64,000 nucleotides of DNA, taken from assembly GCA_037178855.1 (NCBI GenBank), contig JASJZC010000006.1:3596001-3660000 (forward strand). Reading direction: 5' to 3'. Under the pieces are notes generated by a model. That model saw only the letters and a list, made by a program, of their open reading frames with translations. It was not told the DNA's origin and ran no database searches. This document shows, one piece after another, positions 36,939 through 48,610 of the stretch. The DNA comes from Oscheius sp. JU75 (lineage: Eukaryota > Nematoda > Chromadorea > Rhabditida > Rhabditidae). The position numbers and the translations under genes are program-made. Every line of letters begins with the position of its first letter. Position 1 is the first letter of the stretch.

Positions 36939-38037
36939 ATGGGTCAGGATCAGAGCAAGAAGAGGAGTCTTGCCGAGACAAGATACAAAGTGGATCGACC
37001 GAAGAAGAGACCAGCTAGGAATACTGCCCTGAGTGAGACGAAGGCTAAGGTCAAAGTCAGTGAAATTATCGAATCTCTACCGGCTATTGATCAGACAGAT
37101 CAGTTGAGGTAACACTTCTTCTATTTTCCCATATTGAATTCTAGCCCCGACGAAGGAGCTCCGGATCCGACCAGAAGGTCCCCGTCTCCCCGACCTCCGG
37201 AGAAACCACGTCATTTTCTGACAAAACGAGAAAGAATCCTATTGCAGCATTCATGGAAGAAGACGAGGAAGACTGGAGCAGAACATGTCGGATCGAAGAT
37301 CTTCCTGATGGTTTTGACTGCACAGCCAGACATCAAGGCGATCTTCGGCATGGAGAAGATTCCTCAGGGACGGTTGAAGTACGATCCGAGGTTCAGACAA
37401 CATGCTACTGGTAGGAGAAATTTTGATGAGAGTGACATGGGTTTCAGTGTTCACAAAGACTTTTGACTACGTGATGAAGAACATCGACTATGCAGAAAAG
37501 CTGATCACTCATTTCGAGGTGAGTTTGGAGACCAAACGCTGTCTACCCGAGGTTCTTCGGTCTTTTAGAATACACGGAAGACAGTTTTAAGTCCGTGTAT
37601 TCAGAAGTCTTCTAATCAATTTTCATTTACTTCATTTACAGAGTCTTGGCCGAAAGCACGTTATTATGCAGGGACGCGGCTTCGATCCTCAGTTTTGGGT
37701 AAGTTCTTGTCATCTTTGGGTTCTACTGTTCCGGACGAATTCTTATAGGTCCGGATTCGAGCTAGACTCATCACTGAACCAGTTCTCCAAAAATGTTCCA
37801 TTTCAGGAAACGTTTGCGGAGTGCATGACCCAAGCGGCAGTTGAATGGGAAGCCACGCGTCACAAGTTGACCATCAGTGCATGGCGGACTCTCGTCTCGA
37901 CGATCATTTCGCACATGCGACGTGGATTCGATGAGGACAATGCTAAGAGACGAAGCTCGCATTTGAGGACAAGCGGACCACCGAAGAGGACCTGTCCCCA
38001 GCCCAGATCTGTGACTGTGCCGCGGATCATGGCCTGA
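36939..38037 (+). CDS. Globin-fold protein with possible N-terminal myristoylation
   Basis: Begins MGQDQSKKRSLAETRYK, an N-myristoylation-type start (Gly2, Ser6, basic residues), followed by a basic and Pro/Ser-rich region before the globin domain (HFLTKRERILLQHSWKKTRK; IFLMVLTAQPDIKAIFG). The distal His is likely in PRFRQHAT and the proximal (F8) His in LGRKHVIMQGRG. The last helix contains WRTLVSTIISHMRRGF. The exon edge at 37082 gives QLR/SPDEG, and the model ends ...PRIMA at 38037, with AATAAA at about 38081. TTTCAG at 36931-36936 lies two bases before the ATG. Nematodes have many such neuronal globins, some membrane-bound by acylation; a redox or gas-sensing role is inferred. Confidence 0.85.
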
Positions 38038-38104
38038 ATCTGCTCCCTTTCTCTATGTTTTTCTGTACATTCTGTCTTCCAATAAATTTTCATTCAGAAG
38101 AACT

Positions 38105-38343
38105 CTAGTAGTTGATACAGTAGGCCTGCTTCCCAGTACACCAGCCATCGGCCATGCTCAGTCTGTTCCGACAGCAGTCCCCTATTTCGCCAGTCGGGCA
38201 GACAGCATCGCATCCTGTTCGACGACATTCGGGACAGGGACCAACTTCTCCTACTGGAATTGTTTTTGAACGCACAAAGAGCAAGGAAAACCTCCAAAAG
38301 AAATAGAAAAGACGACGAGGAAGATGACGAACAACAGACGCAT
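38105..38343 (-). CDS. Small secreted cysteine-rich peptide 2 (66 residues)
   Basis: Two exons with a 38-nt intron in phase 1. Exon 1 (38343-38292) encodes the signal peptide MRLLFVIFLVVFSISFG. Exon 2 (38253-38105) gives VGEVGPCPECRRTGCDAVC, IGDCCRNRLS, GWCTGKQAYC and INY before TAG. The last six cysteines share the framework of the 22731-22974 peptide (C-x3-C-x7-CC...C...C), with an extra CPEC pair at the N-terminus. Length, intron placement just after the signal peptide and framework all match, so the two are probably paralogues. The 3' end lies close to that of the globin gene on the other strand. Function unknown. Confidence 0.75.
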
Positions 38344-39290
38344 GCTACCAGCTGATAGATCAATGGAGTGACAGGAGTGGGGGCTGGTTTGAACAAACGA
38401 TTAGTCTGTCGCCTTGCCGTTTCGAGAACTGCGAACAATTGGAACAAAACAACGGGAAAATCCGGAGTATTGAATCAGACGTGTGGGGAGAATGATCAGA
38501 AGACGGAGATTGTGAGTCACTCTGGATCAATTTCAAACCGACTCTCCACAAGTTTAGGCGACGTCTTGAAAAGTCACAACTTGCCAATAAGAGACGGGAG
38601 GAATATGAAAAGTTGTCTGAAATCCTTTGTTTTGGAACAGCGCACCAATAGCATTCTGGTCGAGATTTTGTCGTAGCCAGCTGCAATACCCAGCCTGTCT
38701 GCTCCCGGTAGATGCAGTTGTCCAAGTGAAAGGAATCATAATTGTAAGGGGCATCTAGAGAGTGAGTTAATACAGTAACCCAAAAATGTTTATCCTTCAC
38801 ATGTCAAGTGACAATTTGACAGTTGACTGTCCTCTGACTCGACTTGTCAACTCTAATCTCGGATAACTTGCCAGAAGGAGACATTTTGTCAAGAGTTATC
38901 CGGTTCTCGACATGTTTGTTACACGGACGTCTTTTTTTAGAGAATTTTAATGACTAAACAGAGATCAAAGTCAATTGTAAAGGCAGACTAGAAAGGATGC
39001 AAATTGATGCTCACTTTTTCTCGGCGCCTCAGACTTCAGCCATCAGTCTATGTCACGTGGTAAAGTATGGTGATCGTCATACTTTACCACGTGATGATAG
39101 TGCAATTCAAATTTAGAACCCTCTCCGAAGCCGTTTCAGTCTCTCCAGGTTCCAAATATCGCCCGCCCCTGTCAGCTAAAGATGTGCTCCTCCCGAGAGT
39201 GTTTACCATGTCATGGCCGGGGATCACGTAGCTGTCAAATGGGCATAAAAGCAGCTCGGGAGCTTTGTTCGCCCTATTTGTCCCCCGTCC
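38344..39290. other. Intergenic region with one uncertain minus-strand ORF and a long palindrome
   Basis: The minus-strand frame at 38360-38800 (146 codons, including DAPYNYDSFHLDNCIYREQTG and CYWCAV) could be a remnant of a secreted protein, but I find no domain and no clear exon structure. A perfect 17-bp inverted repeat lies at 39053-39094. Further on, 39100-39290 is probable promoter sequence for the ShKT gene. Confidence 0.4.
39053..39094. promoter_or_regulatory. Perfect 17-bp palindrome with E-box ends
   Basis: The left arm TCACGTGGTAAAGTATG is followed by the eight-base spacer GTGATCGT and then its exact reverse complement. Each arm carries CACGTG, a canonical bHLH E-box. It lies about 200 bases upstream of the ShKT gene start. 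It could be a paired bHLH site, a cruciform or hairpin, or the relic of a small inverted-repeat transposon. Confidence 0.6.
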
Positions 39291-40314
39291 ATGGATCTTC
39301 TGAAATTCGTTCTCTGCTTTCTCTTGAGCACATTGAGTCTACAACAGGAGTATCACTATCCGAGCAGAGGAATTGTTCGTCCTTCGACCTTTGTCACAAA
39401 TTCGTTCAAGCGAGGCTTCCCAATTGGTATGTCTCTTCTCGAAGTTTATTATCTTTCTCACAGCCCGTCTCTCCATTTCCAAGACAGTTCTGGATTCAAC
39501 TCGTCCGCTTCCCTGTTGCAAGGATGAGTCTGGTGGGGCCATCTGTCGAGCCATGAAGGCCAACGATCCGAAGACTTTTGCTCACAAGTACATTTTAAGA
39601 ATAGCTGTCTTTTGCTCCAATTTTGAACATTCACAGTATTCTGAAACTCGATTACAGGTGTCATACCGAGTCAGACTTCTCCTTGGTCGTCTGCTGCAAG
39701 GCCTGTGATGAAATTGGATCGAACTATAGGGAGAGAGCAGCCAAGTAAGTTCTTTTGTTCCTTTTGAATTGTATCGGACCTTCTCAGTCGCCCTTTCTAA
39801 ACATGTACCAATTTAATCCAATAGTATACGTTCTCTTTTTCTCCGTGCTTTGAGTCTTGATCTGTTTGTAAAAGCGGCCAAACCTCCAGCTGCGCACTTT
39901 TTTTTGGGGACAAGACAGCATTTTTGAGCTTAGTGATGGTCTGAAAAATTGTAGTCCTTAGCCTGCTCTGCAACTTTGCAGAACATCGGAAAGCTCAAAA
40001 ATAGTCTTGAGCTCTAAAATAGCGTAAACGCAACTGCGTATGGGTTTCCATTTGAGACTACTGTGACTTCTCTTTCTGGAATTTTTCTAATCGCTTTCAG
40101 TTTCTTCTCGTCTTCCAACAACAGTACTCACTGTTTTGACCGAATGAGTGTCAATTACTGTAGTCGCTACCAAACGAGCACTGATGCCTGGAGCAACAAG
40201 AGATGGTCCTGTCACTCGGAGCACAATCGTCTGGCCTTCCGAGTCTGTCGAGCCACTTGTGGCTTTTGTAATTTGGACTGGAGAAATGCCCCGGAGCCCA
40301 CGAAATGCATCTAA
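39291..40314 (+). CDS. Secreted protein with C-terminal ShKT domain
   Basis: Starts MDLLKFVLCFLLSTLSLQQE, a signal peptide. A middle segment has paired cysteines (PLPCCKDESGGAICRAMK and VVCCKACDEIG). The last exon holds a ShKT-type module: CFDRMSVNYCSRY, WSCHSEHN and FRVCRATCGFC, then ends PEPTKCI. ShKT modules are widespread in nematode secreted proteins. Four exons are inferred; an intron of about 360 nt precedes the last one. Role unknown, probably extracellular. Confidence 0.75.
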
Positions 40315-40915
40315 AGATATATATTGAAGCCGAACTCTGGAAAGGTAATTTTCCTCGCCTTCTTTTTCTAGTAACGTTGATGTTCAATAATGAATCTTTT
40401 TATTTTTCCATCCATTGTCCCGAGAGAATATGGGAGAAGTTGAACTGATGTAAACGTCCAGCTCTTGGCTGACCTATCTGGAGTAAACAAAATTTCCAGT
40501 AGGTCCTCAAAATACTAACATTACGACAGAGCATGACTGGTTTCGAGACCGGTACGACTAGACGGAAAAACTTACTGCTTGATAGGTCAAGTTTGAAGGG
40601 TGAGAGAGAAGAAGAGAGCCCTGACTTTGTCCTACTAGCCTAGAACTGGTAACGATGAGAAATCAGCACCAACTCTTGTTCTGTTGCGATAGTTCATTAC
40701 TGTCTCTCGACTTACAGTTTTTGCGCAGCCTAGCAATTCCGACTTTCCAGCTTTCAGTTACTGCCTTAACCATTGGTATTTGGTTTCCGTTTGCCACAAC
40801 TATCAGTGTTAACGGGTGTTAACGGATCAAAGTGCGACTTTGTTTTCCATTTTCTGATTTGCAGCCCCCTCTTATCAGTGCTCCGTGACCCGAGTGCTCG
40901 CACTGCGTTCCAACA
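40315..40915. other. Intergenic
   Basis: Between the ShKT gene and the UGT gene. Holds the probable UGT promoter and an exact short direct duplication (GTGTTAACGGGTGTTAACGG at about 40807-40826). No gene seen. Confidence 0.45.
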
Positions 40916-43169
40916 ATGCGGCTACTCGTTCTTTTTTCCCTGATTTATGGTAGGGACCATTTTTTCCAAAAATTACTTCTTCTAGTGGGTTACAGCTACA
41001 AATTCCTCGTGTTCAATCCGCTCTTCGCACATTCCCACACAACTTTTCTCGGAGCAATCGCCGACACTTTGACCGAAGCCGGACATGATGTGGTAAGGTC
41101 TTCAAAGAACTGGATTCTATTGGGTTCAGACAGTGCTAGCCCCGATTCTGGACGAAACGTTGGCCAATAAGACTGGTGTTAAACTAACAAAGAATATTGT
41201 GTTCATTCCCCAGTCTAATGGGTTGAAGAAACTGATGGCAGACAAGGACGCAAGAATGAAAAATCTGTGGACGACCGAGACCGGGCCAATGGCCATGTAT
41301 GAGGTGTTTCCGATAGGTTAATTTGGCAATGCAGTTGTTCAGCTCATGAAAACAGCCTCGTTGATGGCCAAAATGGGATGTGAACGTGAGTAGAAGTCGT
41401 TCTGTTTCTGTTGAATTTACGAGAGGGACTTACCGTTCGCTGCGGGGCATACTACTACAATATAGTGTGTCAGTATTGGCCAAGTTCTTCATACTTTCAT
41501 TGATTTCAAACTGCTTGGCTGAGTGTTACGGTATTAATGAGTCTCACAAAGAACTTTGCATCCCATAAGGTGAAAAATCGAATCTCACTTTCAGACCTGT
41601 TTTCGTACAAGACCATTCTTAGAATGCTCAGGGACCAGAAGTTCGATGTGGCTATTGTGGAGCCTTTCACAATCTGTGGTTACGGTACTTTCAAATAGTA
41701 TTCTGAGCAAGTATATGTTTTAGCATACGCCGAAGAATTGGGCATTCCGGCTACTATTGGAGCTATTTCAGTCGTTCACAAGGAACACATTTCTTCATTT
41801 ATTGGCGAGCCACTCGCTCCGGCCTTCGTTCCAACGATTACTGTTCCCTACTCGGATAAGATGACGATTGTAGAGAGGGCAAAGAATCTGGCGGCAATTC
41901 TGATTCTGAAGAAGGCTGCCGGGATCATTTTCAGTGGCGAGGAGGAGCTTTTGAAGAAGAGACAAGGGGGGAAGTATCCGGGAGCTGCTGTGAGTCCAAT
42001 TTTTGGGTTAACAAAAGTTGTTAGGAGCTCGTGGCCAGATCCTCCTTCCTCTTCACAAACTCCAATCCCTATCTGAACTATCCCAAGCCAAAGATTCATA
42101 AGGTGGTCGATATCGGCGGGATTGTCGTGGACAGCAAGAAGGAGTACATGTTGGAAGAGGTAGGACATTAATTTCTAACGAAGAGACATTTTAGAAATGG
42201 GACACGGTGCTTAACGAGCGTTCGCATACAGTCTACATCTCGTTCGGGAGCATGGCTAAAAGTGTGGACATGCCCCAGGAATACAAGTGAGAAAGTTTTG
42301 AAGTTTTATGGGATGAATATACCGGGGATGTTTCTTTCTGTTTTTTGTACTTGTCCAGTATGGCAGTACTGGTCTGGCCTTTCTGTCTGGCGCAGACCTT
42401 CCAACCGGTCACAGTCATCATCTCTTACAGAGACTCTATTCTCAAAGTTTGCGAATCTCTACCCGAAGTGACTTTTATCTGGAAGTTCGAGGAAGAGACA
42501 AGTATGGCTGACCATCTACCAAACATGTACCTGGAACCTTGGCTTCCCCAGAACGCTCTTCTTTCGGATCCTCGTCTTTCCCTGTTCATAACCCATGGCG
42601 GTCTGGGTTCGACGACGGAAGTGGCCTATTTTGGTCGACCCTCTATTATGGTAGTCATCGGGAAACAAAAGATCTGAGTTTGTAGATTCCCATCTTCTCG
42701 GAACAGCCGCGAAACGCCAAAATGCTGACTCGACATGGTGGAAGTCTGTTGCTGGACAAGAATGTCCTGGGTCAGCCAGAGAAGTTGAAACAGGCCGTTT
42801 TAGAGGTCATGAATGACAAAAAGTAGGGGTTTACCATATAGTTTCTCAGTGTCAGATTCTCCGAAGCAGCCACTCGACTCTCTGAAATGTTGAAGAATGC
42901 TCCGATTGCCCCTAAAGAGCTGGTTGTGAGACATGCCGAGTTTGCTGCCAGGTAACCCTGAAACCTATTAGTAAGATCGCAATGCTTTCCGATTCGGAAG
43001 AATGCAAAATTTGGATCCCTACGGAAGATATTTGTCCTACGTCGAGTACTTCAATCTGGATGTCATTGGGTGTATACTGGTCGCTTTGGTCGTGGTTCTT
43101 TTCTTCCTTTATCTGGTTCTGAGGGCAGTCTTCCGACGTCTCTGCTCAAGGAAAACAAAGACAGAATAA
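40916..43169 (+). CDS. ugt: UDP-glycosyltransferase (UGT)
   Basis: A complete UGT in about ten exons. The start is MRLLVLFSLIYG (signal peptide), then YKFLVFNPLFAHSHTTFLGA, the nematode UGT N-terminal motif. The acceptor-binding half includes FDVAIVEPF. The UDP-sugar signature is intact: NAPWLP-equivalent MYLEPWLPQNALLSDPRLSL, then FITHGGLGSTTEVAYFGRPS and IPIFSEQPRNAKMLTRHGG. The C-terminus has a single membrane anchor (VIGCILVALVVVLFFLYLVL) followed by a basic lysine tail (CSRKTKTE), so the enzyme sits in the ER membrane facing the lumen. It conjugates sugars to small lipophilic compounds in detoxification. It is convergent with the next gene, with 86 bases between stops. Confidence 0.92.
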
Positions 43170-43255
43170 AGATTCTTTATTACGGAGCTGGTCAGGCTCC
43201 TCTATGCCCGTTTGCTTTCACTAATCTACAAGTACTCGCCCGCCACTCTCTCCAG

Positions 43256-44100
43256 TTATTTTCCAGAACAGAGACCGCAACTCAGAGCACAATAGCTGGC
43301 TTTTTGTGCCGTGGTGTAGAAGCTACTTGTACAGAATCCGTTGTTCTTCCAGTTGGCGCAGTTCGTGTTCGAGTCCACGCAGCTGGTCACAACAGAGCTG
43401 GCAGTGGTCGAGGAACAGAGTCCGCAGGTTCGTTGACAGTTGGCTGCCACAAAAGCTTCGAGGCCAGTAGTGACACAGATTGTTGGCTGACTGGAACAGT
43501 CGACAGCGGCATCGATGCACCCTCCAAGCTCGCAAAATCCACAGACGTTCGGGCAATCAGTGGCTAGGATAGAACGCCATTCGGCACTCTGACACATGGC
43601 GTTAGTCACGGAGGCACAGTTGACACGGGGGTCTGAAGAAAATCATTGACTCTTTTGTTTGTAGCCATCTTTCGACAGTATCATGAGAAAAAAAAAATTG
43701 AGCCTGCGCGGGTGTCGAAATTGGCATAGACAACTTCAAAAACCCCCAAAAGACTCACACGCAGCATTTGAGCAGGCATAAGCCGGTGTCTCACAGCAGT
43801 AACCACACAGTTTCGGGCAAGAGGCAATAGCCAGGTCTTTCAGATCCTCACTAGGACCATTGGTTCCGTTGAAGCAGTTTGCGGGTCTCTCATCAGAGCC
43901 TCCGGCCACAACAGCTGTGGCGTTCTGGTAGATGGCTAGACAAGTGGCATCGCTGTAGACGTTGCTGCAGGAGACTGCGTTCGGGGTGTACTGAAAAACC
44001 TGGTATGGTATCTGGGACAAGTACTTACGACTCCTCCACTAGTACAGTTGGTGTCGGTGATGGCAGAGATTGTAGAGAGGGTGATGAGGAGGAACCACAT
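43256..44100 (-). CDS. Secreted multi-ShKT-domain protein
   Basis: Signal peptide MWFLLITLSTISAITD, then several cysteine modules of the ShKT/SXC type: SCPKLCGYCCETPAYAC, DCPNVCGFCELGGC, NCQRTCGLCSST and YCALSCGLCSGK before TAA. An intron near 44023 follows TNCTSGGV, and another near 43627-43756 splits CSNAAC. At least four modules are visible. Such proteins are common in nematode cuticle, gut and secretions. The function of this one is unknown. Confidence 0.8.
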
Positions 44101-44865
44101 GCTGAAAGTGAAAGTTCGGAGGGACAGAGCTTTTTAAAGGGAAAACACAGATCAGGATACCGGCTGGATACACACCAAAAGGGATCTTTTTGAACTGGTG
44201 CCGATCTCATCTTTTGTTCCCACGCAACTTGGGATTTGTAGGTTGCAGAGCCAGGAACCTACTGGAAGGAACAGTTTGTCCAGTAGCTCTACCACCTGAA
44301 GGATGGGCTAGGCACTGTTTCTAAAAGGTCAGGTAAACTGGTGCAGATCGATCACAGATCTCACAGATTAACGTATTATTTGTACAGTAGTCCTAGTGAG
44401 AGGAGCATTTTGTCAAGCGGAAATGAGTCATTGGTCTGGGCCATTCCCTGATTCCACCTCCTCTCATTTTCAAAGAATTTTGAGTAACTGTACCACGCTT
44501 TTGGAGTATTTTTTTATTATTTTAGACATCACCAAGGTGTCTCAGCGTGGTCGAAAATCTTTGAAAACGTCCTCCAGCAGTATTCGCTCGACGAGGTTCG
44601 AACCAAGGATGTTGGTTCGATCCTCGTATAGGTCAAAAGTTTTTCCAGAATGTTTCTCAGGGTTTTTGATTTTACTAAACACATTTCAAAACTTGGAAGT
44701 CTCATTGTGAATCAGCGGGGATACCCAAAAGACTGAGGTGCTCAAGTTGTGTGTACTTATCCCAATTGTTATCTGACGGTCATTTGAGTATTTGCGTTTG
44801 TCTCAAATAACTTTCATTCCGAACAAGTCTGATGTACAGGCACAATAAATCCAATGAAAGAGCAT
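44101..44865. other. Intergenic
   Basis: Separates the ShKT gene from the MFS cluster. It contains a short inverted pair around 44595-44625 (GGTTCGAACC..GGTTCGATCC-like words), reminiscent of a tRNA B-box, and no gene that I can support. Confidence 0.4.
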
Positions 44866-47331
44866 TTAGTGCTCCGCTGCAGTATACGGAAACCGTCTGT
44901 AGATGAAATAGAATAGCAGTGGCCAGAAGACGAGGAAGAAGAAGTAAAGTAAGGGAGGGAAGTAGCTCAACGCGTAGGGAACAGCCCCATTGAACATTGC
45001 CTCACTTATTAGGGAGGTCATTGTGATTATCTAAGAATACTATGATGGTTGTAGAAATAAAATGGTACCTGAGTCATTGCTGCCACTCCTTTAGAAGGAG
45101 CCAGCTCGGAAAGAACCAGGGGTACAAGTGCTAGACTACCACAAGATTTACTCAATCCACTGACGATATCGCCGAGGATTCCGGAAGAGAGAGAGATCCA
45201 AGAGACACCAAGAATTTGGACAGATTCGAGTCCGATCAGAGATATGATTACTTTCAGATACCTGAACCCCATCTTATTCTGAACATCCCACAACATGCAG
45301 TATTCCCAGACAACTCATGACCAAGGCCCTCGTCCCGAATTTTTTCATCACCACGACAATCAGGAAAGAAAAGGGCAAAAAGACTATTCTTTGTGTTGTC
45401 CCGATCGTCATTATCTGCAAATTATACACTTGAGAAGGAAAAGTGCCTTACAGTGTCGATACTGAATCCCAGAAGCTCATGAAGTCGAGTGAAAAACATC
45501 ATCTCGATAGCTACAGGAGAGACATCCATGATTGACTGGATGCTGACCAGGAGGAACATGGTTCGACGAAGGGACTTGTCTTTCCATATCCTGAGACAGG
45601 TTATTGGCTCGTCGTCATATGAGTCTTGTAAGAGAAGGGGCTTGGAACTTTCTTTGATGCTCTCGGGTTCTGAAGGAGGTATCATATTCACAATCTCATT
45701 TTGTATCTGTCAACCGGAGAGTCCCGAAATGCTCTCTCTTCCTCTTTGAAGAATCTCTCGCCTGAGCAACACATTGCTCCCATTTTGCATTGAACTGTTT
45801 GGCTCTTCGTTTCGGCATGTCAAGGATAACACTTGGCAAGTAACACAAAGTTTGTCGATATTGTTCCAGTCAAGCTACCCTGACAGGAGCAACGTTCTCC
45901 CAGAGACGCATCTCACATACTGGTTATCTCACAAAGTAACTGACAAAATGGTAACTAGAGCTTCAGACACATACAGAGGGGTATATTGAACTAGAAGTTT
46001 GGCTGATGTCCCGCAGGGGCGCGTGACAGGTAGGTGCTGTTTCAGCCGGCTTACCGTGATAGGAACAATGTTCTCCCAGAGACGCATTTCTCAAACTGAC
46101 TCTACTTTGACTTGACTTGCAAATACACACAGAATTTTAAAGCATTTAGAACTAGATGAAGCCACTGGGAGCCTTTTGTTACTACGAAGCGGCGCAGTCG
46201 CCAATGCACGTTGCAAGCAAAAGGACGGCGAAGCCATCAAAGACGACTGGCATAGGACAACTCTTCTTTTGTCAACTGTGTAGCCAGGAACAGTTTGTTT
46301 GACTCGCCAAGAATGATAGATCCGTAGGTCAAGGTCCTCGTCCTTCCTCTTTCTGACTCCCTTTTCAGATCGGGAAGAGCACACAGATAGATCGAAGGAA
46401 CCGCTGTCACCAGGAAAGCACAGACTGGCAGGAAGACCCAATTTGCAGGAGAACCGAAGACGCCTGGCCGACTCAGATTCATATTCAGCACTCCTCCCAA
46501 GACGTCACTGACAGAAAGAACTCCGATTATGTAAGCTACAAAACAGTACTTTTAACCAGAACAGAGGTACCTTTGTATTCAGGAGCCAGTTCTGTCAAAT
46601 AATATACAGCCGACTGTTTGGTGAGCAGTGAGAATGATCCCATCACGAACCAGACAAGGATGAAGGCCTCGACGGACGGTAAGAAGTAGGCAACCATTAG
46701 AAGAAGACAGGTCAGCGTGGTCAAGTACAGTCTGAACGTTTTGGGTGACAGTTAATCTGGTCAGTATAATCTGGGTCCAACAGATAGGAACAGTAAATCA
46801 AATACTCAAAGAAATCTTTTAGGTTCCTGCTACGAAACCATGCGTCTACTCATTGGATGCGTTATATATCCAGCAAATTTTGAGTAGCACTTTGCCTCTA
46901 CGGCGCAGTGCCAAGTGGCGCGACCAGTGTAGGCTTAGAGTTCGATCCCTGACTTGAAATTTCATTTTTAATTTGATGTTCTCCTCATAGTCATTGGAAA
47001 TAGACTATACTTACCTAATATTAACAGTCATGTATTTGGTTCCTTTTTTTTCCAGTAAAGGGACAAGAAGGAAGATGGAGACGCACCGACCGACATCCAT
47101 GAGGATTGAACTGACTGACCATACTGTAGATAGCCTAAACTGGCCGTTCTTTAGGTCTAAAGTACCGTACCAAAAAGTGTCAAGGTATCCTCCATAATGT
47201 GAGTGAAAAGAACTGTTCATCATTTCCTCCATGACCTCTGGCATGTTAGTGAAAACTGACAGAACGATAAGGGAAGATATGTTAGTCAAGGCTATGCAGA
47301 ATAGTGTCAAGAAGAAGGGTAGTTGTTTCAT
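44866..47331 (-). CDS. MFS-type membrane transporter, copy A
   Basis: Starts MKQLPFFLTLFCIALTNISS (TM1). Further segments include LYLTTLTCLLLMVAYFLPSVEAF, VWFVMGSFSLLTKQSAVYYLTELAPEYKG, WVFLPVCAFLVTAVPSIYL, TMFLLVSIQSIMDVSPVAIE and LSYFPPLLYFFFLVFWPLLFYF, ending YTAAEH. About 10-12 membrane helices are predicted, with a central cytoplasmic loop (MIPPSEPESIKESSKPLLLQ). Copies B and C downstream are clearly related, so this is a tandem family. The MFS call is based on the topology and tandem pattern; no diagnostic motif is certain. One intron (about 45760-46250) is swollen by two dispersed repeats, and another (about 46745-47010) contains a tRNA-like SINE fragment. Confidence 0.75.
45860..46130. 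repeat. Dispersed repeat pair inside the copy A intron
   Basis: Two related segments, about 45870-45985 and 45985-46130, share words such as ATGTTCTCCCAGAGACGCAT, CTCACA..CTG and TTGACTTGACTTGCAAA. A block with GTTTGGCTGATGTCCCGCAG and GTGACAGGTAGGTGCTGTTT also occurs at about 35040-35150. The arrangement looks like partial copies of one repeat family in both intergenic DNA and introns. Confidence 0.55.
46157..46248. repeat. Second copy of the GC-rich tubulin-intron repeat
   Basis: Begins GAAGCCACTGGGAG and contains ACTACGAAGCGGCGCAGTCG and AGGACGGCGAAGCC. It aligns along its whole length with 4207-4297. It abuts the end of a copy A exon, and the only nearby GT donor (GTCGTC) lies at the repeat edge, so the repeat may provide the splice donor. 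Confidence 0.6.
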
Positions 47332-48610
47332 GACTTCCTCTCGAGAACGTGTGGCCAGAATGGGGATAGATCCGATAAAAGAAGAACGAAGGTTACGTGA
47401 AAAAAAGAGATAAGGCTGCAATTGAGGAGTGATAGGAAATGTTGGATCAAAATCTGGCACCGGGAATGACTCGCCAAAATCAGTTGGGAGTACTTTGACA
47501 GTGGATTTTTGTTCTTTTCTGTGTTCTGGACGGAGAATAGCACGTCTAGTTCTGTCAGTGTCATCTATTCCATGTTCACCTGTTCCGGCCAATTGGTGAG
47601 AGCTATCAACAGACCAGACTTTGGTTTTATTCTGAATTCAGTGAGAATAAGGGGATCGTTAGACTGTCCCTTTCTGTCAGTTTCTCTGGATATTTCATGT
47701 CAGGGTGTGATCTCTTGATCCTGGTCATTCAGTTCAGTTGGCTGTTCAGATCAGGTTAATTTTATACTAGACCGGCCGCCCTGACGGATCTTGACAGAAG
47801 ACTGACACAACCAATCACTACCATAACAGGTCAAAAACTGTCAAGCTACCAGGTTGACTGTGATGAGAAGAGGCTGGTAGACAAGGTAGACAAGGAGACA
47901 CCCGGCAGGATCTGCAGTGCTCCTGTCAGCGAAACAACTTTCGAAATCTTGTTTGCCAAACTGTCACCAAGTATCAATGCCAGTTCTGCAACAGTTCACC
48001 ATCTGAAAAAATCGCCGAGGGCGTCGTTAACCGGGGGACTGATAAAAACTGCACCTGACAAAGTAGCTTTATCTGCATTCTCTTACGATCATATGCTCTT
48101 CCTTCTTGGACTCGAGATCGACAGTTCACGAGGAGTAAACATGACTGGTGTCGCTGACGAACTTACGAGCCATTCTTCCATAACTATATGTTTCTTTGAC
48201 CCGTGTGTAAAATTGTATTTTCTGACCAAAGAAAATTCATGCCGTTTTCATGTTCCTGTTCGTCGACGTAGTTTAGCAACGGACCAGAAAGGGAAAGGAG
48301 GGGTCGAAGAAGAATCGGCCAGGAAACTGATAAGAGAGACAAAAATGTGGCGATATAAGTTAGGAGCTCTTCTGGAAATCTTTTTGAAATGAGACAAGTT
48401 GCTGCTTTATAAAAAATAAGTTCTTACTCTCACTCTGACTCTGTGAACAAAGAGTGAGAATAGATCTTCCCAAACTGTCTCGACTGTCAGTCAACTCTCA
48501 TTCATACCGTCTTCAAAGGAAAAGTGGGCCCCGCATCGTCTCAGACGACGTATATATTGTTTCCGATAGTAATAGCTCCCCTGTACAATTTCGGCAAATC
48601 ATTCCTCTCT
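47332..48610. other. Intergenic between MFS copies A and B
   Basis: A plus-strand open frame at 47949-48392 (147 codons, MFAKLSPSINASS...) has no recognisable domain, membrane segment or splice signals, so I do not call it. The remainder is promoter and 3' flank. Confidence 0.4.

Noticed and set aside
38360..38800. 146-codon minus-strand ORF upstream of peptide 2
   Set aside because: No domain or clear exon limits. The Cys pattern is not regular enough to call a family; noted only as an uncertain remnant.
39053..39094. Palindrome as a microRNA hairpin
   Set aside because: A 17-bp stem with an 8-base loop is too short for a typical pre-miRNA.
47949..48392. 147-codon plus-strand ORF between MFS copies
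   Set aside because: No hydrophobic segment, domain or splice context; a single open frame of this length is plausible by chance.
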